This document shows positions 58,232 to 64,000 of a stretch of 64,000 bases of DNA, one piece after another; the first letter of the stretch is position 1, and every line of letters starts with the position of its first letter. Below the pieces are notes generated by a model. That model had not been told where the DNA came from. It worked only from the letters and a program-made list of their open reading frames with translations, and did no database searches. Origin of the DNA: Alteraquisediminimonas sediminicola (GTDB lineage Bacteria > Pseudomonadota > Alphaproteobacteria > Sphingomonadales > Sphingomonadaceae). The position numbers and the translations under genes were made by a program. Where the stretch lies: contig NZ_JAHXZS010000004.1 in the NCBI RefSeq assembly GCF_019740335.1, positions 1 to 64,000 on the forward strand. The letters run 5' to 3'.

Positions 58232-59096
58232 GATACGCGTTCATAGCTGAGCATCGCGACCAGTTTGGAGTTCGGGCGATGTGCCGGTGCCTAGCCGTGC
58301 AGCCCAGCGGCTACTACGCGTGGCGGAAGGACCCGCTGAGCCAGCGTGCACGGGAAGATGCCCGGCAGACCGAGCTTATCCGACAAGCATGGAATGACAG
58401 CAACAAGGTCTATGGCTACCGCAAACTGCACGATGACTTAATGGATCAGGGCGAGACCTGCTGCCCGAACCGTGTGGCGCGGCTGACGAGAATGGCCGGC
58501 ATCAAGGCGCAGATTGGCTACAAGCGTCGGCCCGGCAGCAGCTATGGCGGCAAGCTATCGGTGGCCGTCGACAACACGCTGGCTCGGCAGTTCGATGTTG
58601 GCACGCCTGACAAAGCTTGGGTGACAGATATTACCTACATTCGCACCATGGAGGGATTTGCCTATCTGGCTGTCGTGCTCGACCTCTATTCGCGCCGCGT
58701 GGTGGGCTGGTCGATGCAAAGCCGACAGACCACCGATGTGGTGTTGCAGGCTTTGCATATGGCGGTCTGGCGTCGAAAGCCCAACTGATCCACTCCGATC
58801 AGGGTTCGCAGTTCACCAGCATGGACTGGGCTGCGTTCACCAGAGCCCACAACCTTGAGCATTCGATGAGCCGACGGGGCAACTGTCACGATAACGCCGT
58901 GGCCGAGAGCTTCTTCAACCTACTGAAGCGCGAGCGCATCCGGCGACGCACATACAAAACACGCGAGGAAGCAAGGCAGGACGTGTTAGATTACATCGAA
59001 ATGTTCTACAACCCGGTGCGCAAGCATGTCAGGAACGGGATGCTGTCGCCCGTCGAGTTCGAACGACAGCAGATTTTGAATGCGGAAGGCGTCTAG
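58228..59096 (+). pseudogene. IS3-family transposase OrfB, split by a frameshift
   Basis: The DDE integrase domain is intact in two frames. From 58228 the frame holds VTDITYIRT with the first Asp, then ends early at 58786-58788 after MAVWRRKPN. The rest continues in another frame from about 58770 to 59096: LIHSDQGSQF (second Asp) and RRGNCHDNAVAESFF with the final Glu. One or two bases are therefore missing or extra around 58770-58788, and the protein is broken unless this is a sequencing error. The downstream part fits the family to its end. Confidence 0.85.
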
Positions 59097-59114
59097 AAAA
59101 CTAGGGGCTATTCA
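59086..59114. repeat. Right terminal inverted repeat of the IS3-family element
   Basis: Reverse complement of the left repeat with a few mismatches, ending GGGGCTATTCA. The end of orfB overlaps it. Confidence 0.9.
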
Positions 59115-59115
59115 G

Positions 59116-59910
59116 TTCGTCCCCGGCTATCAGGCTGCCGGCGTGGTAGGGGCGGTTGGACCTGAGGTCACGAGAGTCCGTCCTGGTGATCGCGTGGTGG
59201 GCTTTCACTGGCATGGTAGTCATGCAGAACTTTTCGCGGTGCCTGAATGCTATGTCTATCGGGTGCCTGACGGGGTTCACCTCAGGGATGCTTGCACGGT
59301 TCCCGTGACCTTTGGTACGGCCTATGATGCCTTGTTCACTTATGGTGACCTCAAGGCTGGCGAGACTGTCCTGGTGCAGGGCGCGGCTGGTGGTGTCGGC
59401 CTCGCGGCAGTGCAACTGGCCGCGCAAGCGGGCGCGCGCGTTATTGGGACTGCAGCGGGGTCAGAGCGGCTCAACCGGCTCCGAGAGCTGGGAATGCACC
59501 ATGGTATTGATTACAAATCGCAATCCATTAGTGAAGTCTGCCGTACAATCGCTGGCGAAGCTGGCATCGACATGGTTGTCGACATGGCCGGGGGCACAGG
59601 CGTTGGAGCACTGATCGAAAGCCTGAGGCGCCACGGTCGATACCTCGCCGTGGGAGCATCGACAGGATCTGTGCCCAGCTTTGGTTTTTTCGACGTGATC
59701 AACAAGGCGCTGACAGTCAAGGGGATCACGTTTGGCCTCGAGATGCACACCGCTCGCGCCCATGCGCTGATTGAATGTCTGTTTGTTCGCGTGGGCAAGG
59801 GCGAACTTGTCATGCCTATCGACAGGGAGTTTGCCTTGGCGGACGCGGTGGAGTCGCATCATCATGTTGCCGGAGGCCATCCTTTCGGGCGCGTCCTGCT
59901 GCACCCCTGA
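59116..59910 (+). pseudogene. MDR zinc-independent quinone oxidoreductase-like, 5'-truncated at the IS
   Basis: From the first base after the IS the frame reads FVPGYQAAGVVGAVG, which is the segment normally found about residue 55-60 of quinone oxidoreductase-type MDR proteins. Then follow GDRVVGFHWHG, the NADPH loop VQGAAGGVGLAAVQLA, and the family end GRVLLHP. So about 55 N-terminal residues (start, first barrel strands) are missing. The frame opens within the IS at an ATG (59080), which could give a fused protein of 276 residues, but a working fold is unlikely. Its neighbours are SDR and NTF2-like genes. Confidence 0.8.
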
Positions 59911-59997
59911 AGCGGGTTGCGGCACCCTAGCGTCGATTTTGTCGCGCGGGCAGGGGAGCCTGAGATTTCCCGTTTTTTCAGGTTTTGGAGAATGTAG

Positions 59998-60771
59998 TTG
60001 CAGGGGTCGAGGCTTCAGGGAAAAATCGCGCTTGTCACCGGCGCAGGGTCGGGCCTTGGGGCGGCTATCGCTGCGCGGTTCGCGTCCGAAGGTGCGCGCG
60101 TCCTGATCACGGACATCAGCGGTGAAAAAGCACGCGCTCAGGCCACACGCTTTGGCGAGACCGCCAGCGCGATCGAACATGACGTCACCGATGCGGCAAG
60201 CTGGCAATCCGCCGCGCAGCACGCCGCCGACCACCTCGGTGGCCTGCACATTCTCGTGAATAACGCGGGCATTTGCCTGCCGGGTTCGATTGAAGACCTC
60301 AGCATCGAAGACTGGCATCGCACCCATAAGGTCGATCTCGATAGCGTCTTTCTGGGCAGCAAGATCGCCCTGCCATTGATGGTTGCCTCCAGCGTTGATG
60401 GCGCGGGCGCCATTCTCAATATCTCGTCGATCTCCGGCATTGTCGCCGCGGGCAATATGGCGGCCTATAATTCCGCCAAGGCCGGGGTGCGCCATCTGAC
60501 TAAGTCCATCGCTCTGCATTGCGCGAAACAGCAATATCGCATCACCTGCAATTCGCTGCACCCGACGTTCATCGATACGCCATTACTTGATGGTTTCACC
60601 GGCACAAGAACGCGCGAAGACACCATCGCCAAATTGGGGCGGCAAATTCCCATCGGGCGCGTCGGTCAGCCGGACGATGTGGCATGGGCAGCCGTGTATC
60701 TGTGTTCCGATGAGGCGGCGTTCGTCACAGGCGCGGAGCTGGCGATAGATGGTGGCCTGTCCGCGATGTAG
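59998..60771 (+). CDS. SDR-family NAD(P)-dependent oxidoreductase (classical)
   Basis: A 257-residue short-chain dehydrogenase. The cofactor motif is [16 protein letters not shown], the NNAG motif is [11 protein letters not shown], and the active site is YNSAKAG (Tyr-x-x-x-Lys) with Ser in ISSISG. The end [14 protein letters not shown] is typical. It starts with a TTG, with GGAG upstream; no in-frame ATG or GTG gives the cofactor fold. Likely substrates are hydroxysteroids or other alcohols/ketones; none can be named. Confidence 0.87.
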   Translation: MQGSRLQGKIALVTGAGSGLGAAIAARFASEGARVLITDISGEKARAQATRFGETASAIEHDVTDAASWQSAAQHAADHLGGLHILVNNAGICLPGSIEDLSIEDWHRTHKVDLDSVFLGSKIALPLMVASSVDGAGAILNISSISGIVAAGNMAAYNSAKAGVRHLTKSIALHCAKQQYRITCNSLHPTFIDTPLLDGFTGTRTREDTIAKLGRQIPIGRVGQPDDVAWAAVYLCSDEAAFVTGAELAIDGGLSAM

Positions 60772-61154
60772 GCCGGGCCATTATCCACACGAATGGCGCG
60801 TTCAATCCGCATGCACATCTGGTCCGTTTCATGCAGCACCGAAGCCAATGCAGCTAGCCTTCGCCTGATCCCGCTGCCGAACGATCAATGTTCTCGGAAA
60901 GAATGCCATATGCCCTCGCTCAAAGGCTTGAGCCAATATTGCAGGGCTGTCCGCTTGCGTAGCGGGACCAATTCTTGCACGGGTACCCGTTCCACTACCA
61001 TGGCGGTGCATGGTGCATCGGGTGGTTCACATTATCGCCCCGGTCACGTCCTAGCGCTTGTCGGAGGTGGAGCTGGCCAAAATAAAATTAGGGTGCTCTC
61101 TAAATTTGATAAGCTGCGGGGAAGCAAACTCTGCGCATGGATAGGAGGGCTGAG
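60772..61154. other. Gap between SDR gene and NTF2-like gene without clear gene
   Basis: This 383-bp stretch has several open frames on both strands, none with a family likeness or ribosome site, so I call none. A single TTATCCACA (DnaA-box sequence) at 60781 is likely chance. The region just before 61155 has the AGGAGG of the next gene. Confidence 0.4.
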
Positions 61155-61667
61155 ATGGAAGATCTTCGTGCCGATCTTCAGGCGATGATCGATCGGCAAG
61201 CAATCTACGAAGTGCTAACCCGCTACTGCCGAGGCGTTGACCGCTGCGACGTGGAGCTGCTGCGCTCCGTCTATCATGACGATGCGACCGACGATCATGG
61301 CATGTTTAAAGGCCTGGGTCATGATTTCGCTCCCTGGATAGTCGACTGGGAACGCCAGAATCTGCGAATGGGCCAACATCTCATCGGCAATTTTCGTTGC
61401 GATCTCGCTGGAGACGTCGCTCATACCGAAACCTATTGCATCTCGTTTAGCGAGGACAAGGAGGGCCGCAATGCGACCGTTTACAACCGTTATATCGACC
61501 GGTTTGAACGCCGTGATGGTGAATGGAAGATTGACGATCGCGTCGTCGTCATTGACATGACGCGGACAGACGAGCCGGCAGCGCCTTTCGGAAACGTGCC
61601 GGGATGGGATTTCACATTTGGTGCGCGTGACCATAGCGACAGGTCCTATGCACAAGAAGGGAACTGA
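61155..61667 (+). CDS. NTF2-like (SnoaL-type) protein
   Basis: A 170-residue protein with the NTF2-like alpha+beta cone pattern: IYEVLTRYCRGVDRCDVELLRSVYHDDATDDHG, a pattern of the SnoaL_4-type bile-acid/aromatic dehydratase-like proteins, then strands with HTETYCISF and DRFERRDGEWKIDDRVVVID. Such proteins act as small dehydratases, isomerases or subunits of ring-hydroxylating enzymes. The ATG at 61155 has an AGGAGG site 6 bases upstream and is preferred to 61137. The next SDR starts 1 bp after the stop. Confidence 0.78.
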   Translation: MEDLRADLQAMIDRQAIYEVLTRYCRGVDRCDVELLRSVYHDDATDDHGMFKGLGHDFAPWIVDWERQNLRMGQHLIGNFRCDLAGDVAHTETYCISFSEDKEGRNATVYNRYIDRFERRDGEWKIDDRVVVIDMTRTDEPAAPFGNVPGWDFTFGARDHSDRSYAQEGN

Positions 61668-61668
61668 G

Positions 61669-62493
61669 ATGGTTAAGGAATTTGCCGGTAAGTCGGTCAT
61701 CGTCACGGGTGCTGCGCGAGGGCAGGGGCGGGAAATGGCGCTGCAATTCGCTGCTCGCGGGGCGAACGTGGCAATCTGCGACCTCGGGACGGATCGATTG
61801 GCGACAGTGGACTATGAAATGTCGGGAGGAAACCTTCTCGGCGAGACGGCTACAACGTTGCGTGAGCATGGCAATAAAGTGATCGCGCACGCCTGCGATG
61901 TGCGCGATCAGCAAGCAGTCGAAGCTTTCGTCGAAGCCACGGTGGCCGCGTTCGGCGGGCTCGACATAGTGGTGAACAATGCCGGGATACTGAGTGGGAA
62001 CCGTCCCGTTCATGAAATGTCGGAAGAACAATTTACGACGATGATCGACATCAACCTGACCGCCGTTTGGCGCGTCAGCAAAGCCGCTGTTCCACACCTG
62101 ATCGCGCGTGGCGGGGGAAGGATCGTTAATATCGCGTCGGCGGCTGGGCTGGTCGGTGCGCCAGGTTTCGGTCACTATTGCGCTGCCAAGCATGGCGTCG
62201 TTGGACTGACAAAGACAATGGCGGCCGAACTCGCCCCCCATTCGATAACAGTAAATGCGATTTGCCCGGGACTAGTCGACACCAGAATGGTGGAACATTC
62301 GGCAGGGCAACTGGCGAGACAGACCGGAATGAGCGAGGACGAGGCCTATGATGCTTTTCTTTCCGTTCACCACATCAAGGAACGGATTACCCCGGTGCAG
62401 ACGGCTGCTGCGGTGCTTTATCTCGCCAGCGAACTGGCGAGAACGACGACAGGTGCATGCATACCCGTGGATGGGGGCTGGACGGCAACCTGA
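61669..62493 (+). CDS. SDR-family oxidoreductase (mycofactocin-type-like length)
   Basis: A 274-residue short-chain dehydrogenase. The cofactor loop is VTGAARGQGREMALQF, the NNAG motif is VNNAGILSGN, and the catalytic YCAAKHG has Tyr-x-x-x-Lys. The insert between strands 2 and 3 (EMSGGNLLGETATTL) is longer than in classical SDRs and resembles SDRs that use non-exchangeable NAD or mycofactocin, but no mycofactocin genes are here. It starts 1 bp after the NTF2-like stop, so they share a transcript. The name in the call reflects only length and insert; the substrate is unknown. Confidence 0.85.
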   Translation: MVKEFAGKSVIVTGAARGQGREMALQFAARGANVAICDLGTDRLATVDYEMSGGNLLGETATTLREHGNKVIAHACDVRDQQAVEAFVEATVAAFGGLDIVVNNAGILSGNRPVHEMSEEQFTTMIDINLTAVWRVSKAAVPHLIARGGGRIVNIASAAGLVGAPGFGHYCAAKHGVVGLTKTMAAELAPHSITVNAICPGLVDTRMVEHSAGQLARQTGMSEDEAYDAFLSVHHIKERITPVQTAAAVLYLASELARTTTGACIPVDGGWTAT

Positions 62494-62602
62494 TAGGCAC
62501 AAGTGCGAGAAAATGGTGCCGCACTTGCTGAAATTTAGCCTGATGCCGGGGAAGATCCGGACGGAGCGGCGAAATCGAAAGCCCATATACGACCTCGTAT
62601 TC

Positions 62603-62990
62603 TCAGCCTTTGAACAGCTTAAAGTTAACCTGATAACGGAACAAGTCGATGTCAGGGGCGGCTCTCAGGGCTCGCCTCAGGCGCAGGTCATCATCCAAGG
62701 CGATAATGCAGCCTCGCACCTGCTGGCTCGGCCCTTCTTGAGTTCAACGACCAACAGCTCCTTCTTGTCCTTGCTCACAGCGAGGAGGTCCATCGGACCG
62801 GTATCAGTGGGATATTGCTGCCCATTGGCTTCGTCGCCGTCTGTGAAAATGTCATGCGCCTTGCCCAATTCGGTCGACGCCCAGTTCGCAACGAGGAAAT
62901 CCTCCAAGTGTCTCTCAAGCGCGAAGACGGATGGGTCCTTGAACCGCGCCGGGATTGTCGTAGACCCTAACTCCAGACAGGAAGGGGCTA
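62603..62990 (-). pseudogene. PD-(D/E)xK (NucS-like) nuclease remnant with internal deletion
   Basis: On the minus strand two parts of one protein are recognisable. Part 1 (about 62990-62725) reads RFKDPSVFALERHLEDFL, then GPMDLLAVSKDKKELL and VVELKKGRAS, giving the D and ExK of a PD-(D/E)xK nuclease. Part 2 (about 62722-62603), in another frame, reads VRGCIIALDDDLRLRRAL and ends FRYQVNFKLFKG. A stretch that joins them in intact relatives is missing at about 62720-62725, and the frame is broken there. A stop codon also lies just upstream of part 1 and no normal start is visible. It follows the terminase gene. Confidence 0.72.
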
Positions 62991-63022
62991 CGATATGCCT
63001 GCGGCCGTTAAACGATCACCTC

Positions 63023-64000
63023 TCAAAACCCACTAAGCGGCACCATGACCATTCTCTGTGACCTGCGTGCGAAGAACCAGGCGAGGGCCTGGCTGATACT
63101 ATCGACCTGATCGTCATGCCGACCTTGCGGAAAAGCGGCGATCTCGGTGCGCAGGTGATCGAGCCAGGACGCACGTTCGGGTAGGTAGACATGCCCCGCC
63201 TCAATCCTTGACGACTGAGCATGAAGCCGCGTCAGTTTGTCCTCTTTCGGCATGAACGCAGTCGGATAGGGGATGCCATGATGTTCGGTCCGAAGTTGCT
63301 GGATCAGTGACGTACCCGAGCCCTTGTCTTCGATCAGGATCGTGCGCGCATCCCATGTCTTCGCAAGTTCGACGACCCGGCGCTTGAGTGACGGAAAATC
63401 CCGCCGGGCGCGGTCAATGTCGAGGAGATATAGCCGGTCACCAACCGTGCCCCAAGTCGTGCACACGCTATAGTCATGATGCTCCTCCGGTTTGGAGGCG
63501 GTGTCCCATGACTGGATCACCGACATCTGCATGCGGGGTGGTGCTTCGTTGTAACTTTGGAACCACCCCCATTTGACGATCTCACCATCGGCCGGGACCG
63601 GACATTGCTGATACTGTGCAGAGAAGGTCGCGGACCCAAGCGCCCGCCTGAGACTGTCGAGCACATGCTGGGGTTCGCGCGCAGGGTGCAGTACATCTCC
63701 CGCCTTGCGATGATACAGCTTGCCGGGGCCGATCTCGATGCTGTTATCAACTTCAGCAATGGCGGGTAGACGTAGCGTGGTCCACCCCTCGAGCTGTTCG
63801 ACATGGCCTGCTAGGTCATCAATATGTAGCCGCTGCTGCACCAGGATGATGGCATTCTCAGCCTTGTTGTTGAGACGGGAGAGGGCCGTGCGACTGTACC
63901 AGCCATTGACTGCCTCCCGCCGCGCTTCCGACATCGCGTCTTCAGGTTTGAGCGGATCATCGATGATGATCAGGTCACCCCCGCGTCCGGTGAGCGTCCC
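63023..64000 (-). CDS. Phage terminase large subunit, partial (5' end outside the window)
   Basis: The frame is open to the window end: 64000-63935 reads LTGRGGDLIIIDDPLKPEDA, a Walker B-like segment of the terminase ATPase. Then follow RLNNKAENAIILVQQRLH (the coupling motif) and the nuclease domain with VIQSWDTASK, TILIEDKGSGTSLIQQL and GRHDDQVDSISQAL. Large terminases cut and package phage DNA into proheads. The stop at 63023 gives a normal C-terminus. It is one gene of a prophage or remnant that continues beyond the window; the nuclease remnant lies just downstream. Confidence 0.9.
   Translation of the reverse strand, partial: GTLTGRGGDLIIIDDPLKPEDAMSEARREAVNGWYSRTALSRLNNKAENAIILVQQRLHIDDLAGHVEQLEGWTTLRLPAIAEVDNSIEIGPGKLYHRKAGDVLHPAREPQHVLDSLRRALGSATFSAQYQQCPVPADGEIVKWGWFQSYNEAPPRMQMSVIQSWDTASKPEEHHDYSVCTTWGTVGDRLYLLDIDRARRDFPSLKRRVVELAKTWDARTILIEDKGSGTSLIQQLRTEHHGIPYPTAFMPKEDKLTRLHAQSSRIEAGHVYLPERASWLDHLRTEIAAFPQGRHDDQVDSISQALAWFFARRSQRMVMVPLSGF

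Larger units (their letters stand above)
57903..59114 (+). mobile_element. Complete IS3-family insertion sequence (about 1212 bp)
   Basis: The element is bounded by 29-bp imperfect inverted repeats: left 57903-57931, right 59086-59114, both reading TGAATAGCCCCTAG from the outside, with the TG...CA ends usual for IS3. Inside are orfA and a frameshifted orfB. A slippery A7 (58192-58198) lies at the orfA/orfB junction. No 3-bp target duplication is visible: the left flank ends CAG and the right flank begins GTT. The element ends in, or next to, an MDR dehydrogenase that lacks its start. Confidence 0.92.

Noticed and set aside
57903-59114. A 3- or 4-bp target site duplication around the IS
   Set aside because: Flanks read CAG on the left and GTT on the right; neither matches, so no duplication is claimed.
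60781-60789. Single DnaA-box sequence TTATCCACA
   Set aside because: One isolated copy without AT-rich DNA or neighbouring boxes or dnaA-type genes; chance occurrence is likely.
62348-63061. 237-codon plus-strand frame across the nuclease remnant
   Set aside because: It starts inside the SDR gene in another frame and crosses the minus-strand nuclease remnant; the codon pattern fits a shadow.

Overview
The window looks like a chromosome segment of a sphingomonad-type alphaproteobacterium (inferred from gene content, not from a marker-gene search). Supporting signs are the tandem exbD genes, the pcm-like/tolC/popZ row, the long N-terminal extensions on PstC and PstA, a GTTC-N7-GTTC SOS box before a uvrD-type helicase, a CIRCE element before groES, and small proteins of a kind seen in sphingomonads.

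Layout. 1-52.9 kb is ordinary, dense, GC-rich core genome: energy transduction to TonB (exbD), threonine deaminase, a dehydrogenase/amidohydrolase pair, M14 peptidase, purEK-serS-surE-nlpD-like, inverted fliS-fliD, pcm-like/tolC/popZ, uvrB, an ABC-2 exporter, clpB, radC, uvrD, a four-gene HprK-like/PqqD-like/nucleotidyltransferase operon, the complete phosphate regulon (phoR, Pho box, pstSCAB-phoU-phoB), sufE, ftsK, a winged-helix regulator, mnmA, secA, an AT-rich PilZ-like gene, groESL with CIRCE, a cold-shock gene, sdhCDA without sdhB, and prmA.

53.0-64.0 kb is accessory. It begins at a tRNA-Leu(GAG), followed at once by a DUF3489/DUF2924/large serine recombinase module. Then come two rRNA-modification genes (rlmJ, rluE-like) and a complete 1.2-kb IS3-family element whose orfB is frameshifted. 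The IS abuts a 5'-truncated MDR dehydrogenase and has no visible target duplication. A small SDR/NTF2-like/SDR catabolic-looking cluster, a PD-(D/E)xK nuclease remnant and a phage terminase large subunit running off the window follow. The region reads as a mosaic island built by insertion and deletion.

The best candidate for a little-described system is the operon at 27394-29961: a 129-residue protein with a Tat-type signal, a PqqD-like chaperone, an HPr-kinase-like ATPase and a nucleotidyltransferase, all with start/stop overlaps. Other points worth a look are an amidohydrolase whose metal-binding HxH is AxA, a NlpD-like LytM protein with a degenerate active site, a perfect 11-bp inverted repeat next to a G9 tract before a MarR-like gene, and a nuclease pseudogene whose deletion junction can be read directly.
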